From the NCBI RefSeq assembly GCF_030867095.1, contig NC_081824.1:350336203-350400202 (forward strand): 64,000 bases of DNA, in the 5' to 3' direction. The translations under genes were made by a program, and so were the position numbers. The notes under the pieces are model-generated. The model saw only the letters and a program-made list of their open reading frames with translations. It made no database searches and had not been told where the DNA came from. This DNA comes from Alligator mississippiensis. Its lineage: Eukaryota; Chordata; Crocodylia; Alligatoridae. Below, in pieces: positions 31,042 to 43,080 of this stretch; within the stretch, counting starts at the first letter, position 1, and every line of letters starts with the position of its first letter.

Positions 31042-33968
31042 GTGGCACCCACAAGGACAGCCCAGCCTGAAGAAGGAGAACATTGGGAACCTGAAAGCCA
31101 TGGGGAGGCCAGCACTACAGAACAGGTAAGGAACAAGAAGGTAAGAAACAATGGGCCCCTTGGGACTCGGAGCGGGGGGGCAGCAAAGGCACCAGACGCA
31201 GGGCTCAAGTGCCTATATACTAATGCAAGGAGCATGGGGAACAAGCAGGATGAACTAGCGCTCCTGCTTGCACTAAACACCTATGACTTAGTGGGGCTAA
31301 CAGAGACCTGGTGGGATTCATCCCATGACTGGGCGGTACATATTGAGGGCTATAGATTGTATAGAAAGGACAGGTCGGGGAAGAAAGGGGGGGGGTTGCA
31401 CTTTATGTCAGTGAGCAATACACATCAACCCTCATCAAGATAGAATCCGAGGTTGAGGAAGTAGAAGGATTGTGGGTTAGGCTACATGGGGGGCAAGGAG
31501 AAAGGGATTTGGTGGTAGGGGTCTGTTACAGACCCCCACACCAAGGGGAAGAAATAGATGCGGGGCTCCTGAGGCAACTCTTGGAGACCATAAAAGCTAA
31601 AGAGGCGGTAGTCATGGGGGACCTAAACTACCCGGACATCTGCTGGGAGACGCAGACAGCAAGGTCCCATCGCTCACGCAGGTTTCTAACTTGTGTACAG
31701 GACCTCCACCTGACACAGGAGGTGCATGGTCCCACTAGGGGGAATGCCATACTGGATCTGGTATTGGCAACGGGAGATGACATGATAGGGGACCTCCAGA
31801 TCAGTAGCTATCTGGGAGACAGTGATCACCTTATAATAGAATTCAACATAAGATGGCGAGTGGGTAAGGTAACTAGTAGGGTGAAAGTGCTAGACTTTAG
31901 GAAAGCTGATCTCATTGCACTCAGGCGATTAGTCAAGGAAGCACTGCAGAGTAGGAGTTTTGATGGGATGGGTGCCCAAGAAGGGTGGCTGTGCCTAAAG
32001 GAAACGATCATTTGGGCACAAAGCAAGACGATCCCCGAGCGAGGCAAAAGAGGGAAAGGGGCCAGGAGGCTTCCATGGCTGACCAGAGAAATCCAGGGCA
32101 GCCTAAGGGCCAAAAGGGGAGCACATAAAAAGTGGAAACAGGGTGAGATCACTAAAGATGAATATACCTCCTCTGCTCGTGCTTGTAGGGAGGCAGTTAG
32201 GCGGGCCAAAGCTACCATGGAGCTGAGGATGGCAACCCAAGTAAAGGACAACAAGAAATTGTTTTTTAGATATATTGGGAGTAAAAGGAAGGCCCAGGGA
32301 GGAATAGGACCGCTGCTAAATGGGCAGAAACAATTGGTGACAGACAGGGGGAACAAGGCTGAACTCCTCAACGAGTTCTTTGCCTCAGTGTTCCTAAGTG
32401 AGGGGCACGACAAGTCTCTCACTGGGGTTGTAGAGAGGCAGCAGCAAGGCGCCAGACTTCCATGCGTAGATCCTGAGGTGGTGCAGAGTCACTTGGAAGA
32501 ACTGGATGCCTTTAAGTCGGCAGGCCCGGATGAGCTCCATCCGAGGGTGCTGAAGGCACTGGCCGACGTCATTGCAGAGCCACTGGCGGGAATATTCGAA
32601 TGCTCATGGCGCACGGACCAAGTCCCGGAGGACTGGAAAAGGGCTAACGTGGTCCCCATTTTCAAAAAGGGGAGGAAGGAGGACCCGGGCAACTATAGGC
32701 CGGTCAGTCTCACCTCCATCCTTGGTAAAGTATTTGAAAAAATTATCAAGGCTCACATTTGTGAGAGCCCGGCAGGACAAATTATGCCGAGGGGAAACCA
32801 GCATGGGTTTGTGGCGGGCAGATCGTGCCTGACCAACCTAGTCTCTTTCTAAGACCAGGTTACGAAATGCCTGGACACAGGAGGAGGGGTGGATGTCGTA
32901 TACTTAGACTTCAGGAAGGCCTTCGATACGGTATCCCACCCCATACTGGTGAACAAGTTAAGAGGCTGTGACTTGGATGACTGCACAGTCCGGTGGGTGG
33001 CGAATTGGCTAGAGGGTCGCACCCAAAGAGTCGTGGTAGATGGGTCGGTCTCGACCTGGAAGGGTGTGGGCAGTGGGGTCCCACAGGGCTCGGTCCTTGG
33101 ACCGATACTCTTTAATGTCTTCATCAGCGACTTGGACGAGGGAGTGAAATGTACTCTGTCCAAGTTTGCAGATGACACAAAGCTATGGGGAGAAGTGGAC
33201 ACGCCGGAGGGCAGGGAACAGCTGCAGGCAGACCTGGATAGGTTGGACAAGTGGGCAGAAAACAACAGGATGCAGTTCAACAAGGAGAAATGCAAAGTGC
33301 TGCACCTAGGGAGGAAAAATGTCCAGCACACCTACAGCCTAGGGAATGACCTGCTGGGTGGCACAGAGGTGGAAAGGGATCTTGGAGTCCTAGTGGACTC
33401 CAAGATGAACATGAGCCGGCAGTGTGACGAAGCCATCAGAAAAGCCAATGGCATTTTATTGTGCATCAGCAGATGCAAGACAAATAGGTCCAGGGAGGTG
33501 ATACTTCCCCTCTATAGGGCGTTGGTCAGACCGCAGTTGGAGTACTGCGTGCAATTCTGGGTGCCACACTTCAAGAAGGATGCAGATAACCTGGAGAGGG
33601 TACAGCGAAGGGCAACTCGTATGGTCAAGGGCCTGCAGACCAAGCCCTACGAGGAGAGACTAGAGAACCTGGACCTTTTCAGCCTCCGCAAGAGAAGGTT
33701 GCGAGGTGACCTTGTGGCTGCCTATAAGTTCATCATGGGGGCACAGAAGGCAATTGGTGAGGATTTATTCACCAAGGCGCCCCCGGGGGTTACAAGAAAC
33801 AATGGCCACAAGCTAGTAGAGAGCAGATTTAGACTGGACATAAGGAAGAACTTCTTCACAGTTCGAGTGGCCAAGGTCTGGAACGGGCTCCCAAGGGAGG
33901 TGGTGCTCTCCCCTACCCTGGGGGTCTTCAAGAGGAGGTTAGACGAGTATCTAGCTGGGGTCATCTAG
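31042..33968 (+). pseudogene. CR1 ORF2: AP-like endonuclease and reverse transcriptase
   Basis: Endonuclease blocks in order: YTNARSMGNKQDEL, GLTETWWDSS (catalytic Glu), GVCYRPP, MGDLNYPDICWE (Asp/Asn) and LGDSDHLIIEF (SDH). Reverse transcriptase blocks: FKKGRKEDPGNYRPVSLTS, VYLDFRKAFDTVSHP (first Asp), GVPQGSVLGPILFNVFI, KFADDTKLWG (catalytic FADD) and LRPQLEYCVQF-like VRPQLEYCVQF. The protein ends in LSPTLGVFKRRLDEYL, as other CR1s do. Two lesions: a G run at 31387-31395 that is out of phase by one base, and TAA at 32850-32852 where the 18.7 kb copy has a tyrosine codon. With one base of correction the span is an exact multiple of three (976 codons). The enzyme nicks the target and primes cDNA synthesis there. 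Confidence 0.92.
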
Positions 33969-34079
33969 ACCCAGCACTCTTTCCTGCTTATGCAGGGGGT
34001 CGGACTCGATGATCTATTGAGGTCCCTTCCGACCCTAACATCTATGAATCTATGAATCTATGACTCTGTAGCCTGCTAC

Positions 34080-34112
34080 TGTGTGTGTGTATGTGTGTGC
34101 ATGTGTGCATGT
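34080..34112 (+). repeat. (TG)n / TGTGTGCA microsatellite in the LTR
   Basis: TGTGTGTGTGTATGTGTGTGCATGTGTGCATGTG lies just after the CR1 tail. Confidence 0.85.
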
Positions 34113-35115
34113 GGACCAGCCCCAAGGTTTATGATTACAGTGTTTCAATCCTCCTAATAAACTAGAATTTTAAGGATCCCGAGTTGGACATTTGTAACTG
34201 TTCAACAGCTCAGCACCACCTTGTAACCTGGCCCCACTGCCAGTCTGGGCCCCGCGCCAGCTCCAGGCTCACCCGTTGGAACTGCGCGTGGCGACAGCAA
34301 CTGTGCCCCCCCCCCCCCGCTTGCCACACCGGGCAGTGTTTGCCACTGCTGCCTGTGAGCTGCCCAGCGTGTGAGCTCCAGGCGGGCAGCAGCAGCCAAC
34401 ACTGCCTGGCACAGCAAGCCGGGGGGGCCACAGCTACTGTCGCCAGCAGGCAAGCCCAGAGCCAGCGTGGGGCCCAGGCTGGCAGTGGGGCCAGGTTACA
34501 AGCTGGTGCTGAGTGCAGGGAAAAGCAGCCCCTCACTCGTCCTGTGGCCAGCACCCTGTGATGCAGCTGCTCACAGCCCACGTGGGGCTGCCTGTGCCTG
34601 CTCCAGACACCCCCGTGTGGGCTGCGAAGGAGTGCCAGCTATGGGGTGGGTGAAGGGCTGCTTTCCCTGTGCTCAGCACCAGCTTCTTCCCTGCCGGCAA
34701 GCAGGAGGTCGGGGCTGTGTGCTGCCCCCTGCCTGTACCGCAGGGCTGGGGGGCACTGGGAGTGAGCAGGTGCGGGAGCCAGTGGGAACACAGGGCCCAC
34801 ACCAGTGTCCTAGGGCCAGTGCCAGCAGGGCCCAGAGCATGGTGGCAGGAGTGCAGGGTCCCAGCCAACAGAGGCTCTATGGAGCCGGGCCAGTTCCCCC
34901 TCTCCCTGCTGGTGCGGGCCAGCCCAGCTCCACAGACCCCTGCCAGCCTGTGTCCTGCTTTGGGCCCCACCGGTGCTGGCCCTAGGACATTGGGACATTG
35001 GTCCCAAAATGGCAACCAGGGGGCGGGTCACCTGTTAAGGGGCAGGGCTACCCATGTGGCCCTTGACAGGCTACCAGCTCTCCGCCCAAAATAATCACCT
35101 GCCTCTGGGTTAGGA

Positions 35116-36295
35116 GGATCTCAGTGGCTCTCTTAAGTTAGCCCTTGTGACAATCCATCCCAAACCCAGAAGCTCTGGTGATCTTGAGACTAAAGATGAG
35201 TCTCCTTCCTAGTTGTCTTCTCCCCACTCAGAATGTACCTAAGCCTGGGCCACAAACATAGGAACAAGAACAGCAATTCTACAATGTCTTATACCTGACT
35301 TCCAATCCTCCTATCCCATACCTCCAGTCTCTACTGCCTATAATTAGAGCAAAGCAGTAAGAGAGAGAAGACATGGGCAGAGAAGTCCCTAAGAGGACTC
35401 CTTTTCAGGAAGTCCTTCCTATTCCTTGGATGGAGCTCTTCCAGAAATCAGTTCACCTTCCACCTCTCTTTCCTTCTGTACATGGTGTGTAGCTGCTATA
35501 TTTACATACCACACACATCTTTTCCCCAGAAATGAACCAGAAAGAGCAGAGTCCAGTGTTAACCTTTTTGGCTTGCTGGTTCAGAGAGAAGCTCGCAGCC
35601 ATTTTGCAAGACAGCCTCTCCATGAAAGAACCATTTCTATTGGAAAAGGAGGTTGAGGGGAGGGTATGTGGTACATGAGAAAAGACAGTAAGATATAGAC
35701 AGGGAGAAGCAATTCATGTGGCTTGAACTAGTTGAGGATGACTCTCAGGGTCAACCCTAAATAATTGTATAGAAATAACCTTAGCTCCCTTGTGAATTAA
35801 GTTTAAATTGTCTTCAGTTCCCATAGAAATTATTGACTATCAAGAGCTTCTGAGCCCCACAGGCCATGAAGGTTTTGAAGGTAACATTGCATTAAGATGG
35901 AGAGGTGCCTAACTCATATCTTTGCTGCTGCTGTTTGGACGAAAACAATTTTCCACCACACTGCATTAACAAGGCAGCCTCTGTTGGTTTACACGGCAGA
36001 GGCTGTATCTTTCATATGCAAAGTATAAAAACCTTATTTATTTTTCAAAGAAAAGCTTACATTCTGCAAGAACATGGCAACCATGTAGAAAGAAGAAGGG
36101 ATTTGCAGTGTCCAGGTGAATGAGTCAAGTGATTATTACAGCTCTCATTGGGTCTCCTAAGAACCTTGCATCTACCCATAGTATATTGGACAGATACTAA
36201 AGAACATGTGCAAGAATCTGCTTAAGAGAAACCTTATAAAAATTTGTTCTGGAGAAGGCGACTAAATTAAAAATGTACAAGCATTTTTACATGGG
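35116..36295. other. Intergenic sequence, nothing recognised
   Basis: Unique-looking sequence. Frames at 35426-35656 and 35905-36123 lack domains. Confidence 0.4.
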
Positions 36296-36545
36296 TTACG
36301 AGACACAGCACTGGGCACTTTAATTAGCAAGCCACACTAATTAAAAGTGCCCGCGTGTAACATATCAGTGTCGCCAGGCATCCCTGCACTGAAAAAATGG
36401 TGGTGGGGCACTTTGAACTAAAGCTCATTAAATATGTTTTATTTCAAACTACCCTGCTGCCATTTTTTCAGCACGGAGACACACAGCATGCCTGAAGGCT
36501 GCCAGAGTGCATTAACTGTCCTGCTCCAAAAGACTTGATTAGTCG
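36296..36545. mobile_element. MITE-like palindromic element
   Basis: Internal arms TGAAAAAATGG (about 36392) and CCATTTTTTCA (about 36460) and ATTAGCAAGCCACACTAATT-type palindromes near 36325-36350 suggest a foldback, non-coding DNA element. The ends are not fixed. Confidence 0.35.
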
Positions 36546-36616
36546 AGTCTGCTCCAATGTGTTGGATTTCCAATGTGTTGGAGCCAGCTCTGCACACAGG
36601 TATAAGAGCCCTAGTA

Positions 36617-38737
36617 CAGGGGTGTCCAACCTTTTTGAATGTGGGGCCAGATCATGAACTGTTTATCACTCAGTAGGCTGGCAAGCCATATTCAAAGACC
36701 TCACAGAAAGTGGCATCACATCAGGAAGTGATGTCACATGACCTTTGACACCAATGAAGTTGCAGGAAGTGACAATGAAATGGGTCTAACCAGTTCAAAA
36801 CTCTCCCTCTATAGCATCCACCTCTGCCACTGTTCGGGACAGGATACTGAGCTAGATGGACCATGGGGCTGACCAAGCATGGCACTTTTTATGCTCTTAC
36901 GTTCTTTGGTTGAGCTTCCAAACTATGGCTTGGATTTGCAAAAAGGGGTAGATAGGCATGTTACAAAGTTGTCATAAAAGATTAGGAGCCCTCTAAATCC
37001 CATTCATTTTAATGGAAGTTGGCCTTTTGATTCAGCTTTGAAAATCTCAGCCCAAGGTGCCAACCAAATAAATCAAAAAATATTTTGCATTTCTATGCAG
37101 TGCATCTGTGGGGCTCTCCAAGCATTTTACAAACTTTAAATGAACCTCAGGACATCCCTGCTTTTCAGAAGAAATGTGGTGGTGAGGACATTCTGGGAAC
37201 ATCTCTCACTCTGTGTGAGATCTGCTTCTACTGTCCTTGGACCACCCTAGAAGGGCCCTTACTGCCTCATTTCCAGTTCAGAGCAGGTAAAGTGTAAGTG
37301 GGTAGGAAGGGCTTATTTTTTTGGCAGCAGGTTTGAGTGGCTTGAAGCTAGTGAAGATGTACCCACAATTAGTCACTGACCAGAGTGAGAATACAGTTGT
37401 CCTCACTTATTAACATGGCTCCAAGGCCCTGCACTGTCTCTGCCTACACTTTGTTCTCATGTCCTCTTGCTCTCCTAAATCTCATGGGAGTAGAGGATTC
37501 CCATCATGCCTCCTGGACTGCTGTCACCGGATAGCTGTCCTGGTTCTAAGGTTGTGCTTCTGACTCTTTCATGGCCTCTTTTAGGGTGCACACTTAGAGC
37601 TCTGGCTTTTTCTTCCCACCCATTTTGCTGAATTGTGATTATTCCCACAGGGCAAGAATTTAGTTCAGTGGCTATGATTCCTCTTTCTCATACAGAGGCA
37701 ATGACTCTCACAAAGTATGGCATATTTTAGTAGGATAAAAACATTTTGAAGGCCACACAGAAAGCAATAAGCAGTCTTTTCTCACATGAGCTTACCAGGT
37801 ATCAATCACCTGCTACTTGGGTTCCTGGCAGGTACAGACACAAGTTTATTAGCACCTTGTTCCAGAGCGAGTCTCTGTGCCATAGCCTACATCAGGTCTC
37901 TGATCTAAGGAGCCTGACCCCTCCCTAGCCATAGGCTTGTCACGTTATACCAATCTGCTGGCCGGTGCAGACCCGGCTGGGCTCCTCCCATCTCCAGCAG
38001 CACGTGGGAATCCGGTTTCAGCTGCATGCCACTTTTCCTGGCCGGTGCTGACCCGACTGGGTCCGTCCCATCCAGAGCAGCATGCAGCTGAAGCCAGCTT
38101 CCCACAAGCTACTGGGGATAGGAGGAGCCTGGCTGGGTCTACACCGGCCAGCAGAAGTGGCGGCGGAGCCACGTGCCACTTGGGATGGGACGAGCCTGGC
38201 CGGAGCGGCAGGGACTGAGCTGCATTTTCCCCCTGGCTGTGCCGGTGAGTCCCAAGTGGTGCACAGCTCCACCGCTGCTTCTGCTGGCTGGTGCCAACCT
38301 GGCCAGGCTCCTCCTGGTCCCAGCAGCACATGGAAATCCGGCTTCAGCTGCGTGCTGCTCCGGATGGGACAGACCCGCCCAGGTCGGCACCAGCCAGCAG
38401 AGGTGGCGGGGGAGCCGTGTGCCGCTCGGGACTGACCAGTGCAGGTAGGGGGAAAGCGCTGCTGAGCCCCTGCTGTTCCGGCTGGGCTCATCCCATCCAG
38501 AGAGGCACATGGCTACTCCTCTTCCCACACGCACCGCTTTGGCAACATCAAGCTGACACAGTGCGTGTAGGAACCTTGTCCCTTCCCCAGCCCTTCAGCA
38601 GCCATTAGGAAGCTGCTGAGGGGCTGGGGGAGGGACAAGGGGTGGGAACGAAAGTAAACCGTGTTTACTTTCGTTTCCTGTTGCAGCACTTCAGGCCGCA
38701 GAAAGCAGCTTGGCAGGCCATATGTTGGACAAGCCTG
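36617..38737. mobile_element. hAT-type DNA element with palindromic GC-rich core
   Basis: The left end is CAGGGGTGTCCAACCTTTTTG and the right end, read inward, is CAGGCTTGTCCAACATATGG, a hAT-type imperfect inverted repeat. The flanking 8-bp repeats are CCCTAGTA (36609-36616) and TCCTAGTA (38738-38745), 7 of 8 matching. There is no transposase. The middle includes a block starting GACAGGATACTGAGCTAGATGG (about 36839), which resembles the 3' tail of another sauropsid retroelement, so at least one nested insertion is likely between about 36790 and 37925. Confidence 0.75.
37935..38530. repeat. GC-rich multi-copy inverted and direct repeat block
   Basis: Modules such as GCTGGCCGGTGCAGACCCGGC, CTCCTCCCATCTCCAGCAGCA and GCTGGTGCCAACCTGGCC occur several times in both orientations. 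All six frames therefore stay open for long runs (for example 38018-38491 - and 38082-38435 +), none of which is a gene. Confidence 0.75.
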
Positions 38738-38745
38738 TCCTAGTA

Positions 38746-41700
38746 GTTTTTAAAAACACTCCCTCATGACTTACAATTCTCTCTTTGCACTAAGAGCAGC
38801 TATTCTGCACTGGGATTGGAGGGAGTTCACATAAGTCCCCCAAACAGAAAATAAAATGAAAGCATACAGCTGTATAGAACATTATTTTATCCCTTTCATT
38901 TCACTGTTTTCAGTGCAACATGGTAGAACATATTAATAATTTGAACATACGCGAGACCCGTGGCTCCTGGACATGAAGATACTGGAGTTTAAGACCCTCC
39001 GAACTTGTGCTTTCTCCCATTGCTGACGGTGCTGTGCTAGAGAGACATGATGCTGTTAGATAACTCAAGAGACAAGGAAGTTGGCCAAGCATTTCTGTGT
39101 CATGTCCAAGCCTCAACAAAGGACACCCAACTTACAGTTCATTAGTCATAAAACACCATAGCTAAACACTTATACAATGATTTATTTTGTCATTAGTCTT
39201 ATCTCGCTTTCTAAAGCTGACTTGGTTTCGAAAATATATTAGGCTTTGCATGTTCATTAATCTCTCCCACTTGATAGACTAAATTAACCTTTCTGAGGAC
39301 AGAAAAATTTCTGTTCTTCAACATTTTTACTCTCCTACTTATTCAGAAAATTCTTTCTTTCACTCTCTCATTTACTAAAACATTTTTTTCCTGTAGATCA
39401 GATACTGAGGGCATTTTCTTTCCTGAATTCCTCACTAATTTCTGTTGAACTCCTTTAGCCAAGATCCCAGATGTTAATAAAAGTAAAAACAAACCAAAGT
39501 AAGAATGCAAACATAGGGGAGAGGGAAACCCAATGATGGTCTGTCCCTCATATCAATAAAATCTGCTGCATTTCTCCAGGCAATATGAGAGATATAGTAG
39601 GCACATAATACATTTAGCAATAAAAGGTTGCCATGTGACTTCCAGCTACCCAGGGAGCTATCATTTTCAATTAAGAATAAAGCCTCTGGCATAAGATGAA
39701 GGCAGCGGAAAAACTGAATGCACTTAGGGCAAAATTTAGTTTCATTATGGCTTGATACAGATTAGATTTTTCTTTCTGTTTTCACACCATGAGTCATTTT
39801 GTCATCATGCAAGAAGAAACTTTGCAGTAAAGCCTTTTGTTACAGTTAGAGTCTACCTTGAATTGAACAGAGCGCACCCTAAAATAACATTTCAAACTAC
39901 TGTTCTAAAGGAAAGATCTTTGTAACTAGCTTGATATCACTGGGCTCAGTGGTCACCACTCTGTAATTTGAACACAAGTGCTGTCACTTTCTGACGTTCA
40001 AAGCAGCAATGCCAATAATCCTTCATTGAGGTAAAAATATCCCTTTTCTCCTTTAGACAGGTTTCATGGATGATGTCAGCCCTTTTAACAGGTTTTCATT
40101 TGGCTCTAAGAGGTACAGGCATGGATCAAAAATATAAATACATCTCTCCCCTCTGTGGTTACTATTTTTTTTGCTCTGAGGACACCGAACAATAGTGCAG
40201 TAAAGTAAAAGTGGGCACCTTGCCAGCTCCATACCTAACTTGATCTGAGCCTACAAGAGGTGGAGAAGCAATTATGGCAAATCCAATATGTTATCCTGAA
40301 CTTGCTTCTTAAATGTCTCACTTAAATTTCCATTATATCCTAATAAATGTAACTTATTTTTCCAGTGCTTTTCAGATATTAACCTGGCATATTATTGATT
40401 TGTCTTCATCAAAATGATATTGGTAGCATCACATACTTTAAAAAAAAATGGAATAATCTCAGAAAAGACTAGTTTCAGAATTATTATTTAATTATCCATT
40501 AAATAATATAATGCACCTTTTCTTAAAAAATATTTTAAAATCTATCTGTTCCCTTGTTGTCATTTGTAAGGGAGAACCTGATGACAGCCCATATACTACA
40601 AAGACTTTTGCACATGCTAAACTTTAAGCACAGAGATAATTCCACTATAATCTCCACCCATGAATCAAAGCCTAAAGGATTATGGAGGACAAAAGTGAAA
40701 AGACTGAGTAAAATGTTGTCAAACACAGCACAAACTGAGGAAAATCAAGATGTTTTTCCTCTAACTTTTTCACTACTTTACAAGTGTTACTTGCAGTAAA
40801 TACATCATTTTTGTATTTATCTGATACAAAGATACAATACAATACAATACAGATGATATATTCTGAATGATTCACTGTAAAAATCCTCTTATAATAATCA
40901 AAATGGGTTTTGTGGAGCAGTGACAAGTTCAGTCACTTGTATCCCACTGATGGGACCGCTAAGTTCAGCACTTTCGTGGCTGAGAGAATAGGTGCTTTTG
41001 TAATCAGCTTCAAGATTGTAGTATAACTAGAAGTCATATCTCCTATAACTGACCTTCCCTCAAAGACTCAGCATACCGTTTCTCTGCTTTGCTCAGCTCC
41101 TACAAGACCAAACAGGATATTTTTGAAGTTACATCCTATTTCTTTGTATCTGTACCTGCATGCTTGCTCTCTGCTGTATTTCAGTACAGTTTCATTAAGG
41201 CCTCAGTAGTGATGGTAGTGGGAGGTAAAACATGAAGAGGGAATTAGATCAACTACAGAGCTGGCACCTACTGTTTAAGTAATAGTCTGCATCAGCAGGG
41301 TTCTGCTAGGGAGACTTTTGCTAACAGCACAGCTTGTCACTCCAGCTGGATAGTGCCACAGCTATTAGAGCCAAGACACCAATTACCCAGGGAGCAGAAG
41401 ACAGGACAGATAATCGAGGGGGAAAATGTAAGTTACACACAAAAGGAGAGAGAAACAAGCAAACTGAAATATAGTAATAGTGTTTGGTGAACTATTCTGA
41501 AAAATAGGCTGGGACTTGCAAATAGCTCAGGAATTTTCTCTATAAGAAGGTTGTTTTTTTTAAAGGACATATTGAATTAATAACAATCTTGGTGATGTGT
41601 GCTATAGCTAGTGGAAGCATATTTTGTGATGCTGTATCACTGAAGACACTAATCTCTCTACAGTTTATAATAGGAAGCCAGCTATAATCCCTAATTAAAA

Positions 41701-42985
41701 TTATCCCAGTTTTGACTCTTCCCTCCCACACACAGATAAAAAAGAGAATTTTGTTCCATGTGAAATTTTCCAGCTCAGGACCTTGTCCCAGGATAGGAGC
41801 TTCTAGAAATGTTATGATGGCTCTCCCTTTGGGACACTTTTTTAACATTTTTCTAGAATATACATATCTCTAAAACCACTCGGCCGAAAAAGACCACGTG
41901 GTACCTTTCACTACTTTGGTGGATGTGGGAGTCATTTCTGCATACGGTATTTAACAAGTATGTTGAGAGCATGCGTATTTCATTATGTGTGCAGGTCGTG
42001 AGCCACCTACCTTCTAACTTAGAGGGTTAAATAGTGTCATCCCAGCAATATCCATGTACAAATATAGAACATCTGCCCCTTGCAAACTGACACTGGATCC
42101 AGTAACCTATTCCAAGTCCTATGGTGTTTTCTACTCTCCTGCAAATACTGAAGGGTGAGGAAAAAAAAAATCCAGCTTTGTAGCTTGGAGAGCACAAGAG
42201 GAAATTTCAGACAGGTGAACTAAAACTCTGTAACCCTACTAATGTGAGGATGGGTTGTCCACTCCCTCTCCCCAGACTGTCCCAGTGCTGATCCACACTC
42301 ATTAAGCTCCAGAGGGCAGTAGGACTAAGGGGGAGCCCAAAAGCACTGCACTCTCCAGCTGGTCCCTTGTTCAAAAGATCTCCCATCATTTCCTTCCTCC
42401 TCCTGCCCCAGATGAGCAGACACCACAGCTTGAGACTCATTCCCTGCCTGACAGACTTTTATAGTTTTGCCGAATCCCTGAACCATTAACTCTCAAACAA
42501 CACCAGAGCAGCTGGGCTGCTTAAAATATACAATCCTTATGTAAATACACAGTCAAGGTTACACTGAACTAATTCTTTTCCTTCACTATTGGGACTCATC
42601 ACACTTTACACATCCGAAGAAGATACTGTGAAAAAACACTCTGAATGAAGGAGTATTGGGAAAGGACTTTATTTGCCTAGTTTGTCCCTGGAGTCAAGTT
42701 ACTCAGGTATAGATGTGTCCTCACAGTTTCATAGTTGCTAGGGGCTGGAAGCATATAGGCAATTGCCCACGGGCCTATACTACTGGCTTCTATGCTATTT
42801 TTGTCCCAAACTTACGAGATTCACAGCCCAAATAAGGTAGTCAATGTCATATGTCAATCCTAAAATGTACAAAGCAGCAAAACATCTATTGTACTTACCT
42901 CTATATCTGAGACGTCTTTAAAGCCCCCCATTGAAAATGTATCTGAGCACCTCAAAATTGTTAATTTGTATCAATTTTGATACCC
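38746..42985. other. Intergenic sequence, no gene seen
   Basis: About 4.2 kb of AT-rich, mostly unique sequence. A short (ACAAT)n run occurs at 40834-40851. A faint CR1-tail-like CACAGTTTCATAGTTGCTAGG lies near 42722. Frames such as 41540-41848 (-) lack domains. Confidence 0.45.
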
Positions 42986-43080
42986 CTTTGAAGTTGGGAA
43001 CTATTCTTAACCCTACTTTACAGATAGACACCAAGGTACAGAGACACTAAGCAACTTGTCCAAGGTCCCATCATCCTAGC
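42986..43080 (-). repeat. MIR/CORE-type SINE fragment, antisense
   Basis: AACCCTACTTTACAGATAGAC, CAAGGTACAGAGACACTAAG and CAACTTGTCCAAGGTCCCAT match the reverse complement of the MIR 3' half (tttacagatgaggaaactgaggcacagagaggttaag...cttgcccaaggtc). Confidence 0.75.

Larger units (their letters stand above)
29010..34068 (+). mobile_element. Near full-length CR1 LINE with ORF1 and ORF2
   Basis: It comprises a GC-rich 5' UTR with a duplicated unit, ORF1 (29921-30985), ORF2 (31042-33968) and a 3' end GGTCGGACTCGATGATCTA followed by three TCTATGAA-type tail units. Five-base TGACT copies abut the left end (29005-29009) and follow the tail (34061-34065), a possible short target duplication. Most CR1 copies are 5'-truncated, so this length is exceptional. 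Only three disabling changes are seen in about 4 kb of coding sequence: TGA at 30551-30553, a homopolymer length change at 31387-31395, and TAA at 32850-32852. The insertion is therefore comparatively young. Confidence 0.9.
28113..34207 (+). mobile_element. Solo LTR interrupted by a CR1
   Basis: The outer ends are TGTAGCAGAAAGCCCCC (28113) and TTGTAACTGTTCAACA (34207), giving TG...CA, flanked by the 4-bp direct repeat GCTC (28109-28112 and 34208-34211). An AATAAA lies at 34156-34161, about 50 bases before the end, as in many LTRs, and a GATAAAAGG box lies near 28842. Removing the CR1 (29010-34068) leaves about 1.04 kb, a usual LTR length. The first 28 bases are tandemly duplicated (28113-28140 and 28141-28166). 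No internal retroviral genes are present. A 4-bp duplication fits a gammaretrovirus-like (class I) integrase, but that is inference. Confidence 0.65.
27393..35107. mobile_element. hAT-type DNA element (non-autonomous), carrying nested insertions
   Basis: The left end is CAGGGGTGGGCAAAATACAGCCC and the right end, read inward, is CAGAGGCAGGTGATTATTTTG. The outer bases form an imperfect terminal inverted repeat of hAT type. Flanking 8-bp repeats are GGTTAGCA (27385-27392) and GGTTAGGA (35108-35115), 7 of 8 matching. The two halves (27393-28112 and 34208-35107) share GC-rich motifs such as GGGGCTG..TGCCTGCTCC and GGAGTGCCAGC..GGGGTGGGTG, so they were one element before interruption. No transposase is present. 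Frames within the GC-rich halves are composition effects. Confidence 0.72.

Noticed and set aside
37945..38534. Several 90-157 codon frames on both strands
   Set aside because: All lie in the inverted GC-rich module array of a hAT element and are shadows of one another.
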